Below are positions 24,040-32,620 of a DNA stretch of 64,000 nucleotides, one piece after another. Below the pieces are notes generated by a model. That model did no database searches, was not told the DNA's origin, and worked only from the letters and a program-made list of their open reading frames with translations. Each line of letters opens with the position of its first letter. Position 1 is the stretch's first letter. The stretch spans positions 558,001 through 622,000 of the forward strand of contig BLAL01000236.1 of NCBI GenBank assembly GCA_015698045.1. The letters are read 5' to 3'. The position numbers and the translations under genes are program-made. Origin of the DNA: Rhizophagus clarus (Eukaryota > Glomeromycota > Glomeromycetes > Glomerales > Glomeraceae).

Positions 24040-25372
24040 CACTTCCCGATCAAAAGTCTCCGACCACCCGATTTTTTTATTGCCGATCATTACCTATTAA
24101 GTTTGTTTACGCCAAATCCATTAAATATAAACATATAAAATTTTTTTTTCCCATGAAGCTCTTGTTTTCAGTTATCCGAAAATAAAAAAAAATATATATT
24201 TTTATAATGTCCCAAAGACGTGAACTTACTGAGTTTGAGCGAGGAGAGATTATTGGTCTCTGGAAAGGAGGTCATAGTGAACGAAATATTGGGGAAATTC
24301 TTGGGCACCCTAAAAGCACTATCCATGATACTATAACGAGGTACAAAAATTCAGGACAAATTACAGCTTCTTCACGTTCAGGAAGGCCACTAAAACTCAC
24401 AGAAAGAAACGTTAGACAACTTGTAAGAACACTTAAGGAAGACCGGCAACAATCACTAGAGGAAATGACAAAAAAATTTAGTGAATCTTTATCAATTTCA
24501 GTATCCTCTAATACTATAAAACGTACTTTACACTCTGAGGGTTTTTTTGGACGAGCTGGAAAGAGAAAACCATTTGTTTCTGAAGCAAATCGTAAAAAAA
24601 GACTAGAATGGTGCCGTGAAAGAAGAGATTGGGATGATGAGTGGAATTTTATCATTTGGAGTGATGAATCCCGCTTTATGATATTCCAAAATGATGCACA
24701 CCACTGGGTTTGGCGTAAACCACATGAAAAATATGATGTGGATTGCTTGATTCCAACTGTAAAATCTGGAAACCAAGGTGTTATGGTATGGGGGAGTTTT
24801 GCGAAAGATAAAATTGGTCCTTTAATCCAAGTTTCTGGTAGTATTAATGCTTCTGTATATATGGGAATATTAGAAAACACTTTTTTACCCTTCTATAATA
24901 GTTTAGAAAACAATTCACAATATATTTTTCAAGATGACAATGCCCCAGTGCATAGAGCAAGAACGGTTAAACAATGGAAAGAGGATAATTCGATAATAGA
25001 CTTTCCATGGCCTGCACAGAGCCCGGACCTTAACCCAATTGAACATTTGTGGGATGTTTTGGAAAGGAGAGTCCGGGAACACAAACCTCATCCAAAAAAT
25101 ATTGAGGAATTAATGGTAATCTTGGAGGAGGAATGGAATAAAATCGAACCCGAAATTTTAACAAATTTAGTTGAAAGTTTGCCAAGGAGGGTTCAAGCTG
25201 TATTAGATAGCCACGGAAATCCAACTAGATATTAATAAAATTCACGTTTTTCTGAATAAAACTATATAAATTTTTTACAATGTTTATTTATAAATCATTA
25301 AGAAATTAAATGTTGAAGTTGGTGTATTTTTTTCCGGTTTTAAAGTGGTCGGAGACTTTTGGTCGGGGAGTG
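24040..25372 (+). mobile_element. Tc1-family DNA transposon, apparently intact
   Basis: A 1,333-bp element flanked by TA (24038-24039 and 25373-25374). Terminal inverted repeats of about 28 bp start CACTTCCCGATCAAAAGTCT on the left and CACTCCCCGACCAAAAGTCT at the other end. The insertion is inside an array intron; removing it restores TACATATAACTAAATTC, a variant seen at 22221. It contains one uninterrupted transposase gene. Confidence 0.95.
24207..25235 (+). CDS. Tc1-like DD34E transposase
   Basis: 342 aa, uninterrupted, of typical Tc1 length. The N-terminus holds paired helix-turn-helix DNA-binding regions (FERGEIIGLWKGGHSERNIG; then RSGRPLKLTERNVRQLVRTL, including the GRP linker). The catalytic triad is Asp in IWSDESRF, Asp in FQDDNAPVH, and Glu in DLNPIEHLWD; 34 residues separate the last two, so DD34E. 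It ends SHGNPTRY. The start ATG at 24207 is the first in frame after the left TIR. Cut-and-paste transposase acting in the nucleus on its own TIRs. The intact frame suggests recent activity. Confidence 0.96.
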   Translation: MSQRRELTEFERGEIIGLWKGGHSERNIGEILGHPKSTIHDTITRYKNSGQITASSRSGRPLKLTERNVRQLVRTLKEDRQQSLEEMTKKFSESLSISVSSNTIKRTLHSEGFFGRAGKRKPFVSEANRKKRLEWCRERRDWDDEWNFIIWSDESRFMIFQNDAHHWVWRKPHEKYDVDCLIPTVKSGNQGVMVWGSFAKDKIGPLIQVSGSINASVYMGILENTFLPFYNSLENNSQYIFQDDNAPVHRARTVKQWKEDNSIIDFPWPAQSPDLNPIEHLWDVLERRVREHKPHPKNIEELMVILEEEWNKIEPEILTNLVESLPRRVQAVLDSHGNPTRY

Positions 25373-25374
25373 TA

Positions 25375-25846
25375 ACTAAATTCTTTATTTAAAAAATTAT
25401 TTAAATATTTCAGATGGCAAGTTTTTATTGTATTACATTTATATAATATTTACATATAATTTAAATTAACTAAATTTTTTATTTAAAAAATTATTTATTT
25501 AATAATATAGGGTGTAAGTTATTTAATTCTATTATATTTATATAATATTTACATATAATTTAAACTAACTAAATTTTTTATTTAAAAAATTATTTATTTA
25601 ATAATATAGGGTGTAAGTTATTTAATTCTATTATATTTATATAATATTTACATATAATTTAAACTAAGTAAATTTTTTATTTAAAAAATTATTTATTTAA
25701 TAATATAGAATGTAAGTTATTTAATTTTATTATATTTATATAATATTTACATATAATTTAAACTAACTAAATCTTTTATTTAAAAAATTATTTATTTAAT
25801 AATATAGCTTGTAAGTATATATTAATTATTAAAAATTATTATTTAA
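25375..25846 (+). repeat. micro-exon array, continuation after the Tc1 element
   Basis: Five further units on the same plan. Micro-exons: ATG 25414 (GC donor), GGT 25511, GGT 25610, AAT 25709, CTT 25808. In the phase set by exons 1 and 2, the GGT-AAT junction (25612/25709) would make TAA, so either this unit is skipped, the array no longer encodes protein, or the gene is dead. Confidence 0.75.
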
Positions 25847-26476
25847 GGGTAGAGGGATCGACATGGCTGATCATATGGCTAAAAAAAAAAATCATTTTTT
25901 TTTTTACTTCGCTACAAGGAAAACTCACTCAATATTTTATGAAAAACTGTTTAAAAGTATTCTTTAGAAAGCTAGAGTTTCTGTCTTTCAAATAAACTTT
26001 AGTAAAGTATAATACAAATAAGGCTTATAACAAAATATTACACTATGAAGTCGTCATTAAGTTGCGAATCTCCTATGGTAAGTTGCGAATCACCTAGAGA
26101 ACATATCTTCAAATTAACTTTAAACTTATGAAACCTTACAAGTTAATAGTATAATAAAAAAGAATATTTATGTCAAAAAATCATTATGCATTTACTTATT
26201 CAAATAAAATTTTTTATTAATACCATTTTATTTTTTTATTATTAGTCATATTTGATTTTAAAAGTCTAAATACATTCAAAAAGACTAATAGCAAATGGTT
26301 AAGCACTTTAATAAATAAATGAAGCGCATGTTTATACTCTTTTTAAATGTGTATTTAACAAAATTCATATGGTAGTTTGCGAGAAATCATAAATTTTGCT
26401 CGTTTTGGGTCACGTGATGATCTACATTTTTTAGTCTAAAATCATATATATGTTGTGGCGTAGATACACTCTACCC
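25847..26476. mobile_element. TTAA-flanked MITE in the next intron
   Basis: 630 bp bounded by GGGTAGAG on the left and its inverse CTCTACCC on the right, each next to TTAA (25843-25846 and 26477-26480). No coding capacity. TTAA target duplication plus short TIRs suggests a non-autonomous piggyBac-like element, though the TIR is short and family assignment is uncertain. It sits in the intron that runs from CTT 25808 to TTG 26533. Confidence 0.55.
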
Positions 26477-26532
26477 TTAATAATTATAATAATTTTATTT
26501 TATATTTATTTTAAAAATTTGAATTTGTTTAG

Positions 26533-26648
26533 TTGGTAAGTTATAAATTATTATATATAATATATATTATTTATATAAAATTAAATTATTTATATTATTT
26601 ATTTATTATATAAAAATTTATAAATCATAATTTTATTTAAATTTTAGA
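26533..26648 (+). other. last 3-nt micro-exon and a 1-nt micro-exon
   Basis: TTG at 26533-26535 lies between TTTAG and GTAAGT. A single A at 26648 lies between TTTTAG and GTAAGT. The next acceptor is AAAG at 26711-26712. Including the single A is what brings the phase from one to two leftover bases, as the kinase exon needs. This is inference from splice signals; one-nucleotide exons are rare but known in other eukaryotes. Confidence 0.45.
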
Positions 26649-26712
26649 GTAAGTATTATTAATATATTTATTAATTAAAATTTTATTATTAATTTTTATT
26701 TTAAATATAAAG

Positions 26713-27753
26713 ATTTGGAAGAAGTGGAAATGAAATTATAGATCAATTTATTTTTAAAAATAAATTAAAATGGATTCCTTATAATAAATTTAGTAATATT
26801 AAGTATTTTGATAAAGGAGGATTTAGTATTATATATAAAGCTACTTATAATGCTATTGAAGTAGTATTAAAATATTTTAAATATTTTAATAATTTAAATG
26901 AAAATTTAAAAGAATTTTTAGATAAAGTATGTTATTTATTTTTTTTTATTTTTTTAAATTTAATTTATAATTTATTTAAACTAATTTACTTAATATTATT
27001 TTTTTATAGTGAAAAATTATCAATTTTAACAGTGAAATTATTAATATACTTGGATTTACAAAAAATCCAGATACTTCAGATTATATATTAATAATAGAAT
27101 GTGCAAATAAAAATAATTTAAGAAAATGTTTAACAGAAATAGCAAATACTTGAAAGCAAAAATTATTTATATTATATAAGATTATTAATGGTCTTAATAC
27201 TATACATAAAAAAAATCTTATTCATTATGATTTTCATGATGATAATATTTTATGTATTAAATATAATAATATATATGAAATTTGTATTAGTGATTATTTA
27301 GGATCATATCAATCTGCAAAATTTTTTTTAAAAGAAAATAATATTTGTGGTGTTATACCATTTATAGCACCTGAAGTATTGAAAGGTGAAGTTTATACTT
27401 CAACTAGTGATATATATAGTTTTTCTATAATTATGTGGGAATTTATATCTGGAATTTCACCATTTAGTAATAGAGCACATAATCTTCAACTTGCTTTAAG
27501 TATTTGTAAAGGTGAACGACCTGAAATTATTGAAAATACTCCACAATGTTATATAGATTTAATAAAAAAATGTTGGAATGAGAATCCATTAAAAAGGCCA
27601 TCTGCTCAAGAAGTAGTTAATATTATTTCAAACTGGATTTACCATCCTTATGAAAATGGTGAGAAAATTAGTTATGATAAAATTGATGAAGAATTAAAAA
27701 GCAACATTATGGAATTTATAAATGCACCAATAGGAAATAATAATCTTATTATT
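26713..27753 (+). pseudogene. protein kinase domain exons (TKL-like), two premature TGA
   Basis: Exon 26713-26926 reads FGRSGNEIIDQFIF, then WIPYNKFSNIKYFDKGGFS (glycine loop), IIYKATY, and the ATP-site Lys in VVLKYFK. It ends DK before GTATGT. Exon 27010-27753 holds the lobe junction, a catalytic loop HYDFHDDNIL (Asp kept, usual Arg replaced by Tyr), SDYLG in place of DFG, VIPFIAPEVL (APE motif), SDIYSFSIIMWEFI and RPSAQEV. This is the family expanded in Glomeromycotina, presumed cytoplasmic signalling. TGA at 27010 and in the NT-KQK context (about 27151) both stand where Trp is expected. With an altered catalytic loop and two stops it is probably a pseudokinase relic. The stretch from 27379 is open and would be predicted alone. 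Confidence 0.85.
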
Positions 27754-29844
27754 TTTATTTTTATTTTTATTTAAACAATTGTCATCCAATTGAAATACTC
27801 GTCATAAAACAGATTCAAACAATACAAAGGAGAACCTAAGTAAGCATCGACAGTCGGTCAAACCATTGTTCTTAGAAAACTAAGAAACTAAATTGGTTAT
27901 CGCAAATATCTCCGTTAAAAGTTAAAGCTAAGCTAAAACAAGTAATGCCACCCTGTAAGACAACAATTTATAGCTCCTCAGAAATAAATTGTAATCACTT
28001 CCACCAGAAGCCTCAACACCTTAATACAACTAAACTCTATAAATGTTCATTGCTTGGCAGACTTACTCAAACAAATGAACAAAAACAAAAATAAAAGGAA
28101 AACAAAAATAATAAATACTAACTACTAAATATTAAATTAATAATTGTAACAAAAGCTTGACGATATCCATTTTATCCTGAGGCTTCTTGTTAGAGGACTT
28201 CTTTGATTTCTTCTTGTCTTTCGATTTTTTAGAAGTCTTCTTAGTATCCTTCGCAGGTTTATTTGATTTAGTAGGGCATGTTTTGGATGGAACAGTCTTC
28301 TTGTCCTTTTTTGACGGCTTTGAAGGGATAGAGGAAGACTTGGACTTGTTGGTAAAAACTTTGGAGTTAGCGAAAGAGGGAGCTTTACACCATGGGTGAG
28401 AGTAGTCTTGATCGTTATGGTTGAAATTGAAAGTCGTCTGACGACAAGCTTCTACATTTTCAAATTTTTCGAAAAAGGCTACAATCGAACTCTTACCACT
28501 TACACGAAAATGCTTTACAGCTTTGATTGGGTAGTTAGTGAAGACTAAAACAGGCTGGTTCCTATCCCATAGTTGCCAAAACTTTGAGTCTTCAGACAGG
28601 TCGTTGACATAGAGGTGGAACTGTTCACGTTTTTTTCTTTGTTGTAGTGTCCAGTGTCCTGGGAACCAACGTACTTTCTGGTTTTCTAAGGTATATTGCC
28701 AAAGGCCTTTATTAAAGGAAGCCAATGTAAAAGTGGATAGGCATATATTTAATCAAAGCGTCTGATACTTCCTTTGTCTCTCTGACGTGATAGAAATGAC
28801 ATCACCCCATGATTTTAGCTCAGCGAGTATTTTTTCATGAGTCCACTTAGCAGGTACGTCATACACAAATATTTCCCTTAGATTATTTCTTCTGTCTTCG
28901 GGAATGTGAAAATCTGTGTATATTTTTTCAACAGCCTTTGCCGAAACCTTTTTCTTTTTGAGTTTAGGGGTAGTAGTACTACCAGAAGGAACTGGTCCTG
29001 ACAGAGTAAAATGCGGCTGATCCTCACCTTGCATAGCATCATCAGCCTGTTGGGCTGAAGGTATGACTGGTTTTGGCTGTATGACCGGCTGATCTAAAAC
29101 TGGTTGATCAACTGCTGAATCAGGAACAGGCTGAGGAGTGTGATGGTGTGTATCACCTGAAATAATCTGTTTCAGTCTTTCACATGATTCTTTATAGCTA
29201 ACTGGGTCGCCCACTTTTTTTTTCTGAAGAAACGCTGCCATAAGTTCACGAGGATAATTTAGCAAACTCAAAAGCTCGAAGTCTAACATGAACTATAAGT
29301 GATATCAGCGTATTAGAAATGTGAGTTTTTTGTGAAAGGAGTTTGTACTTTACTGGATCGGCTTTTGGACCAAAGGTTCTAACTAGCCGTTTACCTTATT
29401 CCATAGCGTCCATAGCCGTAATATGTTGAAAATTTTCCTCTATTATATATAATAAAAGAGCTTCATATTGTGCTTTCAGTTGCTTATAAAGAAAACCTTC
29501 TTTATTGAGAAATGCTGCCACTTTCTCATCGGTATCTGAAGAGCCTTGTACTGGTTGTTTGTCCTTATTCTTGGACTTTTTCTTCTTTTTATTTTTCTTC
29601 TTTTTCGGTGAAGATTTTTGTGTTTGTAAAGAAGAAGGAGATTGTGAAAATGTTATTGTTTCGATATCACTATTGTTGTCTTCCATAGTAACATCTTCTG
29701 TATAAAAAGTATCTAAAATATTTTGGTCTATCTCCATATTGCGAAAGGGTTAATAAAAAGTTTTTATTTTTGAAAAATAAATTTTTCGTAAAAAAATTTT
29801 ATATGGTTTGGAACACAACAGGAGAGAGTTTTAATTTATTACTC
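27754..29844 (-). mobile_element. 2.1-kb ORF1-only retroelement inserted in a kinase exon
   Basis: Minus-strand insert with an A-rich 3' tail of TAAAA type (a TTTATTTTTATTTT run at 27754 on the plus strand) and an exact 18-bp target duplication. These are marks of target-primed reverse transcription. It codes only for an ORF1-like protein (29737 to 28132), with no reverse transcriptase, followed by about 360 bp of 3' non-coding sequence (27775-28131). It could be a non-autonomous, half-LINE-like element moved in trans by a LINE, or a retrocopy of a LINE ORF1 transcript. Confidence 0.8.
28132..29737 (-). pseudogene. LINE-type ORF1 protein with RRM-like region and Lys-rich tails
   Basis: The first part (29737-29396, MEIDQNILDTFY) has a Lys-rich block and a helix. 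The second part (from about 29289) carries the RRM-like stretch REIFVYDVPAKWTHEKILAE, then an in-frame TGA near 28753 (QTL before LNICLSTFTLASFN) where CGA fits. It continues with VRWFPGHWTLQQRKKREQF and a C-terminal Lys/Ser-rich basic tail up to 28132. A stop near 29396 and a frame change near 29300 separate the first two parts. Similar nucleic-acid-binding proteins are frequent in Rhizophagus as LINE ORF1. No catalytic motif is present. Its likely role was RNA binding. Confidence 0.65.
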
Positions 29845-29862
29845 AATAATAATCTTATTATT

Positions 29863-30089
29863 GAATCTCATCCACAAGCATATTATACAAGTCGCTTACT
29901 TGATTTTACTAGTAAAGAAGTGAATGAAATTCTAGAAAGTAAATGCTTAGATTGTATAGTTGAAGATAGTATAAAGTCATTAAGTATGTAATATATATAA
30001 AAAAAAGCAATTTTGCAAATTATTTTATGTGAAATTAATAAATATATTTACTTAATTATTTAGATATTGAAGCAGATGAGACTAATTAA
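29863..30089 (+). CDS. C-terminal exons of the kinase gene
   Basis: After the second copy of the target duplication the frame continues ESHPQAYYTSRLLDFTSKEV to KSL, with a GTATGT donor at 29984 and a TTTAG acceptor at 30063. The last exon is 30064-30089 (NIEADETN, stop TAA). HP-AYYTSRLL followed by an NEILE motif is a usual tail of kinases of this fungal family. A small ORF starting at 29770 is fused by chance to insert sequence and is not a gene of its own. Confidence 0.75.
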
Positions 30090-31530
30090 TTATTTGTTTG
30101 TAATATTCAATATTATGTATTTAACAAATTTTTTTTATTAGAATTATTTAAACACTAAGACTAGAGTAGTAAAATATTTACAAGTTTCTTAGTTTGTAAT
30201 TTAAATAATTCCTATTTTTATACTAGCTTATATGCATTTTTCTCTTTTTATTTTACTTAGAATTATTTAAACACTAAGGTATAGAGTAGTAAAATAGTTT
30301 ACAAGTTTCTTAGTTTGTAATTTAAATAATTCTTTTCAATAAATTATTAAATATTGTATGATTTTTTTATTTTACAAATAATTCATTTTTTACAATTTAT
30401 CAATTATTAAATGTAATTATCAAATGATTTTATTTACACTATTATAAACTACAATGTTAGTAATATATATTTGAATTAAAAAGTTTTAGTATGATCCACC
30501 AGTATTTTAATACCTTGCAACATTTTTTGTAATGTAAATTATATTTCATTTGAAAAACTAAACATTTTTACAATTAACAAGTTTAGCAAGGTTCATTCAT
30601 ACATTTTATTTATAGAAAGGCTATCCTAAACCCAGGGTCTAAGGTTAAATTTAACTTGAGTTACACAAGCACGAGTTCAAGCTCATTCATATAATTTGTA
30701 TTTCCAACTTTATAACTTACACATATTCAATGCCATTTACTTTAATTTTCTATTGAAAGTCATTATATAATTTTTCAATTGATAACTATTGAAGTTAAAT
30801 TTTTACCAAGTAAGAATAAAAATCCTTATATGAACGAATTTAAAATATTATTTATGAGTATAATTGCAATTTCAACCTCAAGTGCAAACAAGCGGAAGTA
30901 GAGAATCAGAAATTTTATATATAACAAAAAAATTTCATATGATAAATAAGCAAACTTTTTTGTTACTTATATATATATTGTTTGGAAATAAGAAATAGTA
31001 TTATTTTATAGTTAATAGAAGTATACACTATACAGTGTAAAAACAACAAAATATAAATTAAGTAACCGTAAAGTTATGACACTGTAAAAACATTACCATC
31101 TACCATTTTAAATACTAAACGTGTAAATAGATAAAGAAAACTAACTATAAAAATAATATGACACTATCAACCACAATAAAAAAACAATATATGATTACTA
31201 ATAACATATGACTACGTGATTATTAGTTGTGTTAAGTTTGAGTTCGGGCAAATCGATTTAAAGAATATATTGTTCAATTTTATCACGAATCCAACAATTA
31301 GTTTTATTCCGTCCTTTAAATTTTTCATTTTTTTACTGTTACGTAGTCTTAAAAACTAAAATTAAACTAAAATTATCAAAAATATTATTCGCGACAAAAT
31401 ATATAAATCTCTCAGATAATGCTTCAAATTAATAATCCTATTTACCTACATAGAATATAATATTCAATATATTATGATAAATACAAAGCTCATTAGCATA
31501 AGGACTGATATTTACCTTTGCACTATATTT
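30090..31530. other. AT-rich intergenic region with two fold-back repeats
   Basis: No gene found. Two near-identical segments of about 75 bp (about 30139-30212 and 30258-30335) each begin GAATTATTTAAACACTAAG and end with an inverted version (TCTTAGTTTGTAATTTAAAT), so each is a small fold-back unit, perhaps a MITE or a tandem copy of one. The rest is low-complexity AT sequence. Confidence 0.5.
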
Positions 31531-32620
31531 TCCTGCAGTTGTTATTTGACCGCCTCTTTTAATGAACACCCAAGGTTACAACCCAAGTACATTTATACCC
31601 GATACTCAGATTAAGTAGCCACCAACTCAAGGAAACAAGGGGGTAATAGACTTCATCTAGTTAACCTTTCCATAGGATTTATTAGGTAAAGGCAGTCTCA
31701 CTTAAGGCCATTACAGTCCTGCGATTACATACCTAACCACCTACAGTCATGAGAACCCGTAGTAATATGTAAGTGAATCTGCATCAAATGACCGTACCAT
31801 CATACAGTGATTACCAGGACAGTGGGCTAATGAGTAGTGTTGGGCAATTGGACAATTGGACATTTTGGACATTTGTCCAAAACTAAAACCTTTTTTCCAT
31901 TGGACAGGTTTTGGACAGCCCACATGACTAAATATTTAATTCAGGCCAGAATTATGCCTGATTTTGGCCTAATTTTGGCCAATAATTAAAATAATATTAT
32001 AATTAATTAAAATTAAGGTATTTTTTTAGTATTATTTTGTGATTTTATATTAATTTCTTGTCCATTTAATTCATTAGATATTTACTTTCTTTTTTTTTAT
32101 TTTTAGTTTAATAAAAATTTGAATTTTTGAATAGTTTTAGACTGTCCAAAACTGTGTCCAAAACTGTGTCCAAAACTGGTTTTGGACTGTCCAATACTGT
32201 CCAATTAAAAAAACCAATTGGACAAGTCCAAAACCCATCATTGATTATGAGGATGCGTTTCACCTTGCCAAACCTGATATAACCTATACCCCCAAGGATC
32301 ACTCCCAGCATGCCAAATACGCCAGGAAATCAAACCCTGCCTCACAACCTAATACCACTTCACGAGCATGCGTCATACCCAGTAGGTCTAAACCACTTAT
32401 GTGATAAACTACCTTAAAGATTATTCACCCAGGTACCGTATCCATCTATAGGAATCATCTAACCCCCTTCTGGGAACCTCAGATAGATGGTATACTATGC
32501 AGTGACCACCTGAACAGAAACCTACCCTAAGGGTATGCCGTTATAGTAGTGACAAAGGTGCAATACCTTGACTCCTCAGGACAAGGCCACACATCTACCA
32601 ATCCTTCTAAGCTACTTACT
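31531..32620. other. GC-richer non-coding island split by a MITE
   Basis: Segments 31531-31834 and about 32244-32620 are clearly richer in G and C than the surrounding DNA, lack open frames and read as one unit once the MITE is removed. I do not recognise the sequence. It may be a structured RNA, an untranslated part of a dispersed repeat or an unrecognised transposon. Confidence 0.4.
31835..32243. mobile_element. hAT-like MITE
   Basis: About 409 bp starting TAGTGTTGGGCAATTGG and ending with the inverse of CAATGATGGGTTTTGGA. Flanking octamers CTAATGAG (31827-31834) and ATTATGAG (32244-32251) match at 6 of 8 positions, fitting the 8-bp duplications of hAT elements. The interior is made of many TGTCCAAAACTG-like repeats on both strands. 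No coding capacity. Confidence 0.6.

Larger units (their letters stand above)
27736..29862. repeat. 18-bp target-site duplication around the ORF1-only element
   Basis: AATAATAATCTTATTATT occurs at 27736-27753 and exactly again at 29845-29862. Removing the insert plus one copy joins the kinase frame perfectly (IGNNNLII to ESHPQAYYTSRLL). Confidence 0.92.
4740..30089 (+). pseudogene. TKL-type protein kinase gene with micro-exon array and nested transposons, probably decayed
   Basis: A single host locus reconstructed from splice sites. Exon 1 is 4740-4761 and exon 2 is 4852-4875. About 33 micro-exons follow, then kinase exons 26713-26926 and 27010-27753, resuming at 29863-29983 after an inserted retroelement, and a last exon 30064-30089. 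All junctions are GT-AG or GC-AG. Phase is kept: 22 nt (exon 1) leaves one base, exon 2 (24 nt) and the 3-nt exons keep it, the 1-nt exon at 26648 makes two, and the kinase exon supplies one base before TTT GGA. The product would be a short N-terminal linker plus a kinase of the large Glomeromycotina TKL-like family. In-frame TGA codons at two expected Trp positions, and a TAA formed at one micro-exon junction, suggest a decayed copy. RNA data are needed to know which exons are used. Confidence 0.7.

Noticed and set aside
22073-25815. Regularly spaced repeats resembling a CRISPR array
   Set aside because: Spacers are not unique, units are whole introns of about 100 bp, and the DNA is eukaryotic with spliced genes.
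26713-27753. A genetic code in which TGA means Trp
   Set aside because: TGG is used for Trp elsewhere in the same kinase (IMWEF, KCWNEN) and TGA acts as a stop at unrelated places, so two TGA codons are better explained by mutation.
29770-29862. Start of a separate small protein at 29770
   Set aside because: The first part is insert sequence. Only the part after the target duplication is kinase coding sequence.
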